Assembly: GCF_963676665.1 (NCBI RefSeq)
Contig: NZ_OY781378.1
Span: 434,001 to 498,000, forward strand
Direction: 5' to 3'
DNA length: 64,000 bases
From: an uncultured Tolumonas sp.
GTDB lineage: Bacteria > Pseudomonadota > Gammaproteobacteria > Enterobacterales > Aeromonadaceae
Below the pieces are notes generated by a model. That model was given only the letters and a program-made list of their open reading frames with translations. It did not search any database and was not told the origin of the DNA. Positions 28,620 through 38,026 of the stretch are shown here, piece after piece. A program made the position numbers and the translations under genes. Numbering within the stretch: the first letter of the stretch is position 1; each line of letters opens with the position of its first letter.

Positions 28620-28666
28620 GGGGGCGAGGATAGTTTGCCTGTCGTGGCTCAATTGGCCTCATCCCT
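28620..28666 (-). promoter_or_regulatory. Possible MalT boxes upstream of malS
   Basis: On the minus strand 28657-28666 reads AGGGATGAGG, 9 of 10 with the MalT box GGGGAKGAGG; on the plus strand 28620-28629 reads GGGGGCGAGG, 8 of 10. They lie 45-90 bp before the malS start, as expected for MalT-activated promoters. The intervening -10 element was not identified. Confidence 0.45.
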
Positions 28667-28797
28667 GCCAATTTATTTACAGGAGGAGGGAACAGGAGGA
28701 GAGCGAAGGGAACAGATAAAGAAAGAAATCGCGAGCCAGATCGGCTTGCCAGGTTTGGCCCATAACTTTGAACCACTTCACAAAGCTGACATTACCT

Positions 28798-28813
28798 TGT
28801 CCATTTCCATACA
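28798..28813 (+). promoter_or_regulatory. NifA upstream activator site for nifH
   Basis: TGT-N10-ACA (TGT 28798-28800, ACA 28811-28813), the exact NifA consensus, about 95 bp before the sigma-54 promoter, a usual distance for looping activation. Confidence 0.8.
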
Positions 28814-28865
28814 AAACGTCCGTGTTTGTATCGATCGTTTCTGCGACATAAATCACCATTTTTAA

Positions 28866-29846
<981 letters not shown>

Positions 29847-29860
29847 GGTCTCTACCCGGC

Positions 29861-29883
29861 GGCTGGCAGGGATGCTGCCAGCC
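29861..29883 (+). promoter_or_regulatory. nifH-nifD intercistronic hairpin
   Basis: Perfect 9-bp stem (GGCTGGCAG 29861-29869 with CTGCCAGCC 29875-29883), 5-base loop, no T tract. Hairpins at this place are known in other diazotrophs to stabilise the nifH part of the mRNA and raise its yield over nifDK; the same role is inferred. Confidence 0.7.
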
Positions 29884-29915
29884 CGGATTGTCCGCCCATT
29901 CAAGGAATTACTGCT

Positions 29916-31364
29916 ATGACTAACAGAACTCGTGAAGAGAATCTGGCGTTAATTCAGGAAGTGCTCGAAGCCTATCCAGAAAAAGCGCGCAAGGATCGTT
30001 CCAAACACTTAACTGTGAACGACCCAACGCTGGAAAAAGCCAGCAAATGTATTACTTCTAACCGTAAGTCTCTGCCGGGCGTTATGACCATCCGTGGTTG
30101 TGCTTACGCCGGTTCTAAAGGGGTAGTATTCGGCCCAATCAAAGACATGATCCATTTGTCACATGGTCCTGTTGGTTGTGGTCAGTATTCCCGCGCTGGT
30201 CGTCGTAACTATTACACTGGTATGACTGGTGTGAACAGCTTCGGCACCATGAACTTTACGTCTGATTTCCAGGAAAAAGACATCGTATTCGGTGGCGATA
30301 AAAAGCTGGCGAAAATTATCGATGAAATGGAAATGCTGTTCCCGCTGGCGAAAGGCATCACAGTTCAGTCTGAATGTCCTGTTGGTCTGATCGGTGATGA
30401 CATCGAATCAGTAGCCCGTCAGGCGAAAGCGAAAACCGGTAAAACGGTTGTGCCTGTGCGTTGTGAAGGTTTCCGCGGCGTGTCTCAGTCTCTTGGTCAC
30501 CACATTGCGAATGACGTAGTTCGTGACTGGATCCTGGGCAATCGTGATGAGCAAGAATTTGCTGGCACACCTTACGACGTGGCGATCATCGGTGACTATA
30601 ACATCGGTGGTGACGCTTGGTCTTCACGCATCCTGTTAGAAGAAATTGGTCTGCGTGTAGTAGCTCAGTGGTCTGGTGACGGCACCCTGGCTGAAATGGA
30701 AAACACACCAAAAGTGAAATTGAACCTGGTGCATTGCTACCGTTCAATGAACTACATCTCTCGCCATATGGAAGAGAAGTACAACATCCCTTGGATGGAA
30801 TACAACTTCTTTGGCCCGACTAAAATCGCGGAATCACTGCGCAAGATCGCTGCTCAGTTTGACGAAACTATCCAGAAAAAAGCGGAAGAAGTTATCGCCA
30901 AATACGAAGCACAAACTGCGGCAGTTATCGCTAAGTACAAACCACGTCTACAAGGCAAAAAAGTCATGCTGTACGTCGGTGGCTTACGTCCACGTCACGT
31001 GATCGGTGCTTATGAAGATCTGGGTATGGAAATCGTCGGTGCCGGTTATGAATTCGCGCATAACGATGACTACGACCGTACGCTGAAAGAGTTACCTGAA
31101 GCAACGCTGTTGTTTGACGACGTGACTGGTTATGAATTCGAAGAGTTCGTGAAGGCAGTGAAACCTGACCTGATCGGTTCTGGTATCAAAGAAAAATTCA
31201 TCTTCCAGAAAATGGGCATCCCATTCCGTCAGATGCACTCTTGGGATTACTCAGGCCCTTACCACGGCTTCGACGGCTTCGCCATCTTCGCCCGTGATAT
31301 GGACATGACCCTGAACAATCCGTGCTGGTCAAAACAGACTGCGCCATGGAAGAAAAGCGCGTAA
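29916..31364 (+). CDS. nifD: Nitrogenase MoFe protein alpha chain
   Basis: 482 residues. Holds half of the P-cluster and the FeMo-cofactor. P-cluster cysteines are seen in [17 protein letters not shown] and [11 protein letters not shown]; cofactor ligands are the Cys in [10 protein letters not shown] and the His in [15 protein letters not shown]. The Gln-His pair of the active site is in [11 protein letters not shown]. These mark a molybdenum enzyme rather than a V- or Fe-only one. Overlaps no neighbour; AAGGAA precedes the start. Confidence 0.98.
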   Translation: MTNRTREENLALIQEVLEAYPEKARKDRSKHLTVNDPTLEKASKCITSNRKSLPGVMTIRGCAYAGSKGVVFGPIKDMIHLSHGPVGCGQYSRAGRRNYYTGMTGVNSFGTMNFTSDFQEKDIVFGGDKKLAKIIDEMEMLFPLAKGITVQSECPVGLIGDDIESVARQAKAKTGKTVVPVRCEGFRGVSQSLGHHIANDVVRDWILGNRDEQEFAGTPYDVAIIGDYNIGGDAWSSRILLEEIGLRVVAQWSGDGTLAEMENTPKVKLNLVHCYRSMNYISRHMEEKYNIPWMEYNFFGPTKIAESLRKIAAQFDETIQKKAEEVIAKYEAQTAAVIAKYKPRLQGKKVMLYVGGLRPRHVIGAYEDLGMEIVGAGYEFAHNDDYDRTLKELPEATLLFDDVTGYEFEEFVKAVKPDLIGSGIKEKFIFQKMGIPFRQMHSWDYSGPYHGFDGFAIFARDMDMTLNNPCWSKQTAPWKKSA

Positions 31365-31430
31365 TGGCCCCGGTATTTGATTCCATTACCCCGTTAGTTC
31401 ACAGATGAGTGGCGCGGGAAGGAGAGTTGT

Positions 31431-32999
31431 ATGAGTCAGAATATAGAGAACATCAAATCCTGTTATCCACTGTTTGAACAGGATGAATATCAGAATCTGT
31501 TCGCTGATAAACATGCGAAATATGAAGAAGCGCATGGCGAAGAAAAAGTTCGTGAAGTATTCGAGTGGACTACCACTCAGGAATACAAAGATCTGAACTT
31601 CAGCCGTGAAGCATTGACCATTGACCCAGCAAAAGCGTGTCAGCCTTTGGGCGCGGTGCTGTGTTCACTGGGCTTTGAGAAAACACTGCCTTACGTGCAT
31701 GGTTCGCAAGGTTGTGTGGCTTACTTCCGTACTTACTTCAACCGTCATTTCCGTGAGCCAGTGGCTTGTGTATCTGACTCGATGACTGAAGATGCGGCGG
31801 TTTTCGGTGGCCACGCCAACATGAACGACGGTCTGCAGAATGCGCTGGCACTCTACAAACCAGAAATGATCGCGGTTTCTACCACCTGTATGGCGGAAGT
31901 TATCGGTGACGACTTACAAGCTTTCACCAACAACGCCAAGAAAGATGGTTTTGTACCGAAAGATTTCCCAGTGCCTTATGCACATACCCCAAGTTTCGTG
32001 GGCAGCCACATCACTGGTTGGGACAACATGTTTGAAGGTTTCGCTAATACCTTCACTGCAAAAGATGTTGAATACAAACCAGGTAGCAACGGCAAACTGA
32101 ACATCGTTACTGGCTTTGAAACTTACTTAGGTAACTACCGCGTTATCAAACGCATGCTGACCGAAATGGGTGTGCCATTCTCTATGCTGTCTGATCCGTC
32201 AGAAGTATTAGACACCCCATCTGATGGCCAATACCGCATGTATGCCGGTGGCACCACTCAGGACGAAATGAAAGATGCGCCTAACGCCATCGATACCCTG
32301 ATGCTGCAACCTTGGCACTTAGTGAAAACTAAGAAAGTGGTGAAAGATACATGGGGCCAGCCAGCGACCGATCTGAACATTCCGATGGGTCTGGAATGGA
32401 CTGATGACTTCCTGATGAAAGTCTCTGCCCTGACTGGTAAAGCGATCCCTGCTTCGCTGGAACTGGAACGTGGCCGTCTGGTTGACATGATCACCGACTC
32501 CCACACCTGGCTGCACGGCAAGAAATTCGGTGTCTATGGCGACCCTGATTTCGTCGAAGGTCTGGTGAAATTCCTGCTCGAACTGGGCTGTGAGCCAAGC
32601 GTGATCCTGTGTAATAACGGCAGCAAAAAATGGAAAAAATCCATTGAGAAAATGCTGGCTGATTCACCATACGGTCAAGGCAGCGAAGTGTACGTGGGTC
32701 ACGACTTGTGGCACTTCCGTTCACTGATGTTCACTAACAAACCCGATTTCATGATTGGTAACTCATACGGCAAATTCATTCAGCGTGACACCCTGGCTAA
32801 GGGCAAAGCGTTTGAAGTGCCATTGATTCGTCTGGGCTTCCCAATCTTCGATCGTCATCACCTGCATCGCATGACTACCCTCGGTTACGAAGGTGCCATG
32901 TACATGCTGACCACACTGGTTAACGCCGTGATGGAAAAAATTGATAGCGATACCATGGAACTGGGCAAAACAGATTACAACTTCGATTTGGTTCGTTAA
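31431..32999 (+). CDS. nifK: Nitrogenase MoFe protein beta chain
   Basis: 522 residues. Provides the other P-cluster ligands: Cys in KACQPLGAVLC, HGSQGCVAYF and TTCMAEVIGDD. The Ser ligand region (DSMTEDAAVFGG) is also present. Forms the alpha2-beta2 tetramer with NifD. GGAGAG lies 6 bases before the ATG. Two hairpins follow before nifT. Confidence 0.98.
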   Translation: MSQNIENIKSCYPLFEQDEYQNLFADKHAKYEEAHGEEKVREVFEWTTTQEYKDLNFSREALTIDPAKACQPLGAVLCSLGFEKTLPYVHGSQGCVAYFRTYFNRHFREPVACVSDSMTEDAAVFGGHANMNDGLQNALALYKPEMIAVSTTCMAEVIGDDLQAFTNNAKKDGFVPKDFPVPYAHTPSFVGSHITGWDNMFEGFANTFTAKDVEYKPGSNGKLNIVTGFETYLGNYRVIKRMLTEMGVPFSMLSDPSEVLDTPSDGQYRMYAGGTTQDEMKDAPNAIDTLMLQPWHLVKTKKVVKDTWGQPATDLNIPMGLEWTDDFLMKVSALTGKAIPASLELERGRLVDMITDSHTWLHGKKFGVYGDPDFVEGLVKFLLELGCEPSVILCNNGSKKWKKSIEKMLADSPYGQGSEVYVGHDLWHFRSLMFTNKPDFMIGNSYGKFIQRDTLAKGKAFEVPLIRLGFPIFDRHHLHRMTTLGYEGAMYMLTTLVNAVMEKIDSDTMELGKTDYNFDLVR

Positions 33000-33013
33000 T
33001 CGAGCATGTAATC

Positions 33014-33074
33014 AGGGGCAACTGGTTTGCCCCTTCATAAGCCCGGAACCGTTTTTGCAACGTTCCGGGCTTAT
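33014..33074 (+). terminator. Two tandem hairpins between nifK and nifT
   Basis: First: AGGGGCAA (33014-33021) with TTGCCCCT (33027-33034). Second: a perfect 13-bp stem (33037-33049 with 33062-33074) followed by TTGTTTC. The second resembles a Rho-independent terminator with a poor T tract. Together they probably end or trim most nifHDK transcripts, so nifT and nifY are made at lower levels. Confidence 0.65.
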
Positions 33075-33125
33075 TTGTTTCAATCATAAGAAATTCAATC
33101 GATTGCAAAGGGAAGGGGTTGTCGC

Positions 33126-33338
33126 ATGCCTAACATTATGTTCCGTCAACACGACGATGGGTTGTACTGCTACATAGCCAAACGTGATTTAGAAGCCAAA
33201 GTGGCTCAATTGGAATTTGAGCAAGACGACAACTGGGGCGGTCGGGTTGATCTCGACAACGGCGAAGCTTATTTCCTGGAACCGCAGGTAAAACCTTCAT
33301 TGCCAATCACTCTGCGTCTGAAACGCGCAGGCGAATAA
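33126..33338 (+). CDS. nifT: Nitrogen fixation protein NifT
   Basis: 70 residues, typical NifT/FixU size and sequence (MPNIMFRR-like start, WGG and a LxNG segment before YFLEPQ). Function is not established; it sits next to nifHDK in most diazotrophs. AAGGG precedes the ATG. Followed by nifY after 25 bases. Confidence 0.93.
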   Translation: MPNIMFRQHDDGLYCYIAKRDLEAKVAQLEFEQDDNWGGRVDLDNGEAYFLEPQVKPSLPITLRLKRAGE

Positions 33339-33363
33339 CTTAATCAGGTTACGGGAGGCTGTG

Positions 33364-34050
33364 ATGAAAACTCTGTTAGAAAGTCAGGTTTACTGGCGTC
33401 TCATCGCATTAGCACAGGCAGTGCCGGAAGTAGGGCAATCGGTATTATTCGATTGGGTCAGTGGCGCACTGCAAGGCCCGCTGAGCATCGCCCAGATGGA
33501 AAAACTGACGGTAGAGGCATTGAAAGCATCCGCACCAGCCGAATTGGCCGGTTTGAGTCATGCCCGCTGGCAGGTATTGCTGGAATGCCTGCAAGGGCAG
33601 TTGCCAGTGCATCTCGACCCGAAACCGGCGGTGTCTGATGCCGATGCGCTGCGCGTGGCGTTTTCGTCCAGTGACGGTTTAACGGTGAATGGCCATTTTG
33701 GTAATTGCCACCTGTTCTTCATTTATCAGGTGACGGAAAAAGGTGCTCAGTTGATCGACATTCGCCATTTCGTTGCCGATGAAACACAAGAAGACAACGA
33801 AACCCGTGCCCGTTTACTGCACAACTGCCATTTGCTGTTTTGTGAAGCGATTGGTGGCCCGGCGGCAGCGCGTGTCATTCGTCACGGCATTCATCCGGTC
33901 AAAATCAAAAAAGACAATCGTATCAGCACTCAGTTAGATGCCTTGCAGGAACTGATGCAAGGGCAGCTACCACCTTGGCTGGCTAAGGCGTTAGGGCGCA
34001 AAGACGATTTAGGCAAACGCTTCAGTGACGAATTATCCGAACTGGATTAA
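33364..34050 (+). CDS. nifY: Nitrogenase accessory protein NifY
   Basis: 228 residues from ATG 33364 (GGGAGG 5 bases upstream; a GTG three bases earlier is too close). The N-terminal about 90 residues are a helical SAM-like NifY domain, and the C-terminal part is the NifX/NifY/NifB dinitrogenase-cofactor-binding domain (VAFSSSDGLTVNGHFGNC ... IGGPAAARVIRHGIHPVK). It binds apo-MoFe protein or FeMo-co during cofactor insertion. Confidence 0.9.
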   Translation: MKTLLESQVYWRLIALAQAVPEVGQSVLFDWVSGALQGPLSIAQMEKLTVEALKASAPAELAGLSHARWQVLLECLQGQLPVHLDPKPAVSDADALRVAFSSSDGLTVNGHFGNCHLFFIYQVTEKGAQLIDIRHFVADETQEDNETRARLLHNCHLLFCEAIGGPAAARVIRHGIHPVKIKKDNRISTQLDALQELMQGQLPPWLAKALGRKDDLGKRFSDELSELD

Positions 34051-34069
34051 TTCTGTTTCCAATATCTAA

Positions 34070-34121
34070 GCTATCGCCCTTGCTGATTTGGCTGGGGGGT
34101 GAGATCCGCAAGGGTGATAGC
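34070..34121 (+). terminator. Long hairpin after nifY
   Basis: A 14-bp stem (34070-34083 with 34108-34121) with one G-U pair and a 24-base loop, 19 bases after the nifY stop. No T tract follows. Likely a transcript 3' end stabiliser or Rho-dependent end, separating the nifHDKTY unit from the nifE promoter. Confidence 0.55.
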
Positions 34122-34130
34122 GTCCTGTAG

Positions 34131-34155
34131 TGTCGTGATTGTTACAAAGATGACA
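34131..34155 (+). promoter_or_regulatory. Two overlapping NifA sites upstream of nifE
   Basis: TGT-N10-ACA occurs twice: 34131-34146 and 34140-34155, offset by 9 bp, nearly one helical turn. The nearer one ends only 33 bp before the -24 element, closer than the usual 80-150 bp. Confidence 0.65.
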
Positions 34156-34188
34156 ATGATAAAACTATAAAAATCAATAAATTGCAGA

Positions 34189-34204
34189 TGGACTGCTCCT
34201 TGCA
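34189..34204 (+). promoter_or_regulatory. Sigma-54 promoter of nifENX-fdxB
   Basis: TGGACTGCTCCTTGCA has GG and GC in the correct -24/-12 register and the conserved TTGCA. It lies 43 bases before the nifE ATG. Confidence 0.85.
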
Positions 34205-34246
34205 CCACTAAAAACTGAGAGCTCGCGCACATTTCAGGAGGGAGCG

Positions 34247-35620
34247 ATGAAAGGCAACGAAATAGCGGCATTGATGGATGAACCCGCCTGTGGCCATAAC
34301 AGCAAAGCCAAATCAGGTTGTAGTGCGCCCAAACCCGGTGCTACCGCCGGCGGTTGTGCGTTTGATGGTGCGCAAATCACTTTATTACCTATCGCCGATG
34401 TTGCCCATCTGGTGCATGGTCCGATCGGCTGTACTGGCAGTTCATGGGATAACCGCGGCGCCCGCAGTTCCGGCCCCGCACTTTATCGTCTGGGCTTTAC
34501 CACCGATTTAAACGAACAAGACGTGATCATGGGGCGTGGTGAACGTCGTCTCTATCATTCCGTTAAACACATCGTCGATCGTTATCATCCGGCAGCGGTA
34601 TTTGTTTACAACACCTGCGTACCCGCGATGGAAGGCGACGACATCATCGCCATCTGTAAAGCGGCTGAAACCAAAGTTGGTGTGCCGGTGATCCCGGTCG
34701 ATGCTGCGGGTTTCTACGGCAGCAAAAATTTAGGTAACCGTATTGCCGGTGAAGTGATGGTCGACAAAGTGATCGGCACTGCGGAACCGGCACCGTGGCC
34801 AACCGAGCATCCTATTTCGGCGGAACGGGGTCACGACGTGGCCTTGATTGGTGAGTTCAATATCGCTGGTGAGTTCTGGAACGTGCAGCCACTGTTTGAT
34901 GAACTCGGCATTCGCATTCTCTGCACCTTGGCCGGTGACACGCGCTTCCATGAAGTGCAGACCATTCATCGCGCCGAACTCAACATGCTGGTCTGCTCAC
35001 GGGCACTGATCAACGTCGCACGCAAGCTGGAAACCAAATACGGTACGCCGTGGTTTGAAGGCAGTTTTTATGGTGTGCGTGACACCTCAAAATCGATGCT
35101 GACCATCGCCGAGATGCTCGGGGATGCCGATTTGATCGCCAGAACGCAGGAATTAATTGCCCGTCGAGAAGCGGAAACCGAAGCGCAGCTCGCGCCCTTC
35201 CGCGCCCGCCTCAAAGGTAAACGCGTATTGCTCTATACCGGTGGTGTGAAGTCGTGGTCGGTGGTCGCCGCACTGCAAGATCTTGGCATGGAAGTAGTGG
35301 CGACGGGTACACGTAAATCGACCGAAGAAGACAAAGCCCGTATCAAAGAGCTGATGGGCGACAACGCGTTAATGTTGGAAGACGGTAACGCCCGCAATCT
35401 GCTGGATGTGGCTTATCAATACCGCGCCGATCTGATGATCGCCGGTGGTCGCAATATGTTTACTGCCTACAAAGCGCGGTTGCCGTTTCTGGATATCAAT
35501 CAGGAACGTGAGCATGCGTATGCCGGTTATGAAGGCATGGTTGAGCTGGCGCGTCAGATCTGCCGCTCGTTGGAAAGCCCGATCTGGGCACAGGTTAAAC
35601 AACGCGCACCGTGGCAATAA
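34247..35620 (+). CDS. nifE: FeMo-cofactor scaffold protein NifE
   Basis: 457 residues, NifD paralogue that forms the NifEN scaffold on which the NifB product is matured to FeMo-co. Cluster cysteines are in [19 protein letters not shown] and [13 protein letters not shown]; NifE-specific [14 protein letters not shown] is present. An N-terminal Cys-rich stretch ([11 protein letters not shown]) is usual for NifE. GGAGG precedes the ATG. Confidence 0.97.
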   Translation: MKGNEIAALMDEPACGHNSKAKSGCSAPKPGATAGGCAFDGAQITLLPIADVAHLVHGPIGCTGSSWDNRGARSSGPALYRLGFTTDLNEQDVIMGRGERRLYHSVKHIVDRYHPAAVFVYNTCVPAMEGDDIIAICKAAETKVGVPVIPVDAAGFYGSKNLGNRIAGEVMVDKVIGTAEPAPWPTEHPISAERGHDVALIGEFNIAGEFWNVQPLFDELGIRILCTLAGDTRFHEVQTIHRAELNMLVCSRALINVARKLETKYGTPWFEGSFYGVRDTSKSMLTIAEMLGDADLIARTQELIARREAETEAQLAPFRARLKGKRVLLYTGGVKSWSVVAALQDLGMEVVATGTRKSTEEDKARIKELMGDNALMLEDGNARNLLDVAYQYRADLMIAGGRNMFTAYKARLPFLDINQEREHAYAGYEGMVELARQICRSLESPIWAQVKQRAPWQ

Positions 35621-35637
35621 CGCAGGAGGCACCCCCT

Positions 35638-37017
35638 ATGGCTCAAGTCATTAAAACCCGCAAACCACTGGCGACCCAACCCATCAAAAGCGGGCAACCG
35701 CTGGGTGCAATTCTGGCCAGCCTTGGTATCGAACGCTGCATTCCGTTGATCCACGGTGCTCAGGGTTGCAGTGCGTTCGCGAAGATTTTCTTTATCCAGC
35801 ATTTTAACGAACCGATCCCGCTGCAATCGACGGCGATGGATCCGATCACTACGGTGATGGGCTCTGACGACAACATCATTCAGGCGCTGGCGCATCTGTG
35901 CGAAAAGAGTAACCCGCGTCTGGTGGTGCTGATGAGTTCCGGTTTATCGGAAGCGCAGGGTTCGGATATGAACCGCGCGCTGAAAGCCTTCCGCCTGCAA
36001 TATCCGAAGTTTGAGCGCAACGAAATCGTCACCGTCAGCACGCCCGATTTTTACGGCTCACTGGAAAATGGCTACAGCGCACTGATTGAAAGTATGATTT
36101 CGCAACTGGTGCCTGAGCAAAAGCTGCGCAGCATCCGTAAAAAACGCATCAACCTACTACTCAGCCATATGCTGACACCGGGCGATATTGAGCTGATCCG
36201 CCAATATGTCGAAGCCTTTGGTTTACAGCCGATCTTAGTGCCGGATATTTCCCGTTCGATGGATGGTCATCTGGCCAAACCCGATTATCTGGCAGTCAGT
36301 CAGGGTGGCACCGACGTCAACATGCTGCGTCAGCTCGGGCAAAGTAGTCTGAGCTTAGTGGTTGGCCCGTCGATGCAACGCGCGGGGCAGATCTTAAATT
36401 CACGCAGCGGGGTGGAAAGTGTCTATTTTCCACACCTGATGACACTCGCCGAGATGGATCGTTTCATCCAAACCCTGCAACAACTCTCCGATCGCCAAGT
36501 GCCGGAGTGGATCGATCGCCAGCGTGGTCAGGTGACTGACACCATGATCGATACCCATACCTGGGTCAACGACACTCGCATTGCGATTGGTGCCGAAGCC
36601 GACTTGCTGGTGGCGTGGCTGGCGTTTGCCGAAAGTGTTGGTATGCAGCCGGTTTCGGTGGTGGCACCGGTCAATCAGCCGTGTCTGGCGACATTGCCGG
36701 TTGATACCGTGTTGATCGGCGATCTGGAGGATCTGCAAGATCAACTCGCCGAAAAAGGCTGCGATATATTGCTGGCCAATTCGCACGGTGCGGTGATGTC
36801 AGAGCAACTGGGTTTGCCGCTCATGCGTATCGGTTTTCCTATCTTTGATCGTTTTGGTGAATTCCGCCGTGTGCGTCAGGGTTATGCCGGTATGCGCGAT
36901 AACCTGTTTGAAATTGCCAACTACCAACAACAGGCCTGTCATGGCCGTCCGGTTTATCACTCACCGTTGAAACAGCCGTTTGCGCAAGCACCAATGGCTG
37001 AGGAGGTCTTAGCATGA
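35638..37017 (+). CDS. nifN: FeMo-cofactor scaffold protein NifN
   Basis: 459 residues from ATG 35638 (CAGGAGG upstream). NifK paralogue and partner of NifE. Typical NifN start KSGQPLGAILASLGIERCIPLIHGAQGC with FFIQHFNEPIPLQSTAMDP. The stop overlaps the nifX start as ATGA, so translation is probably coupled. Confidence 0.96.
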   Translation: MAQVIKTRKPLATQPIKSGQPLGAILASLGIERCIPLIHGAQGCSAFAKIFFIQHFNEPIPLQSTAMDPITTVMGSDDNIIQALAHLCEKSNPRLVVLMSSGLSEAQGSDMNRALKAFRLQYPKFERNEIVTVSTPDFYGSLENGYSALIESMISQLVPEQKLRSIRKKRINLLLSHMLTPGDIELIRQYVEAFGLQPILVPDISRSMDGHLAKPDYLAVSQGGTDVNMLRQLGQSSLSLVVGPSMQRAGQILNSRSGVESVYFPHLMTLAEMDRFIQTLQQLSDRQVPEWIDRQRGQVTDTMIDTHTWVNDTRIAIGAEADLLVAWLAFAESVGMQPVSVVAPVNQPCLATLPVDTVLIGDLEDLQDQLAEKGCDILLANSHGAVMSEQLGLPLMRIGFPIFDRFGEFRRVRQGYAGMRDNLFEIANYQQQACHGRPVYHSPLKQPFAQAPMAEEVLA

Positions 37018-37466
37018 ATCATTTGCAGCGACATTTGCGCGTTAGTGACGATCATGTTCCGCATCTGAAAGTAGCGTTCGCCAGTTCCGACATGAAAACG
37101 GTGAACCAGCATTTTGGGTCGTGCGAAAGCCTGCTGGTGTATGGGGTGGAACCTGATGGTTATGAGCTGATCCAAGTGGCGGAATTTCAGGTGGTGGAAG
37201 GGCATGTACCCGCCAAAGTGACCAGTCGTATTGATGTGATTGACGGGTGTTTTGCGGTGTATTGCAACGCGGTCGGCGAGGCGGTGTTTCGTCAGTTAAT
37301 GACGCACGGCATTCGCGCTATCCGCGTGGAATCCGGCACCTCGATCACCGATCTGCTGCATCAGTTACAAGCACAATGGCCGCAGCGTATTCCACAAAAA
37401 ACACGACAGGCAACTTCCGCCGATAAGCTGGTGGATGCGTTGGAAGAAGCGGGTTGGGACGAGTAA
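37014..37466 (+). CDS. nifX: FeMo-cofactor carrier protein NifX
   Basis: 150 residues with one NifX/NifB-type cofactor-binding domain: VAFASSDMKTVNQHFGSCESLLVY and the C-terminal RQLMTHGIRAIRVESG. It holds NifB-co and the VK cluster between NifB and NifEN. Overlaps nifN by 4 bases. Confidence 0.95.
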   Translation: MNHLQRHLRVSDDHVPHLKVAFASSDMKTVNQHFGSCESLLVYGVEPDGYELIQVAEFQVVEGHVPAKVTSRIDVIDGCFAVYCNAVGEAVFRQLMTHGIRAIRVESGTSITDLLHQLQAQWPQRIPQKTRQATSADKLVDALEEAGWDE

Positions 37467-37509
37467 TTATCAATAGCAACACAAAAAACTTAGCTCAGAG
37501 GAGAGAAAA

Positions 37510-37806
37510 ATGAGTGGATTTATTACCGGTCTGACTCGTGGCGGTGCGGCTTGGACTCCAGAGTTTGTCACTGGCGTTGATGCCCACACCTGTATTGGTT
37601 GTGGTCGTTGTTACAAAGTGTGTTCTCGTGATGTGTTCAATCTGGTTGATAAAGCCGATCTGGTTGACGAAGACGAGCTGGATGAAGATCAAGATGACGT
37701 CATGATGGTGATGACAGTCGCTAACGCCGACGACTGTATCGGTTGTGGTGCCTGCTCACGCGTGTGCCCGAAAAACTGTCATTCGCACGCGACTATGCCA
37801 GCGTAA
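37510..37806 (+). CDS. fdxB: Nif-specific ferredoxin III (2[4Fe-4S])
   Basis: 98 residues with two cluster motifs, [11 protein letters not shown] near residue 30 and [15 protein letters not shown] near 78, separated by a very acidic stretch ([11 protein letters not shown]). The FITGLTRGG start is typical of nif-linked ferredoxin III. It is an electron carrier in nitrogen fixation or cofactor assembly. AGAGGAG precedes the ATG; it is the last gene of the nifENX unit. Confidence 0.92.
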   Translation: MSGFITGLTRGGAAWTPEFVTGVDAHTCIGCGRCYKVCSRDVFNLVDKADLVDEDELDEDQDDVMMVMTVANADDCIGCGACSRVCPKNCHSHATMPA

Positions 37807-37824
37807 ATTGCCAGCTTAATTTTA

Positions 37825-37953
37825 TATACCCAAAGTAATTGGCGTTGCAGCAAGGCGACAAGTGAGCGAATCCCCATGAGCATAGAGATGCTATATGATT
37901 GGGGTGAGTGAACTTTGTCAACGATGCTGCAACTTCAGGTACGAAGGGGATAC
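37825..37953 (+). repeat. ERIC (intergenic repeat unit) copy 2
   Basis: About 129 bp from TATACCC to GGGGATA, in inverted orientation to the copy at 4557-4684 and highly similar to it. It contains GTGAGCGAATCCCCA and TGATTGGGGTGAG, the ERIC core. It lies 18 bases after fdxB, before the terminator, so it is expected to be transcribed as part of the nif mRNA 3' end and can fold into a long hairpin. Confidence 0.88.
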
Positions 37954-37998
37954 AGAGTCCTTTGCAATCTTGGGTGGCAACACCCGAATGCGTTTTCA

Positions 37999-38026
37999 CC
38001 CGGGAGCAATCCCGGGCTTTTTATTT
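37999..38026 (+). terminator. Rho-independent terminator of nifENX-fdxB
   Basis: Perfect 7-bp stem (CCCGGGA 37999-38005 with TCCCGGG 38010-38016), GCAA tetraloop, then CTTTTTATTT. It also reaches into the 3' end of the convergent HDOD gene. Confidence 0.9.
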
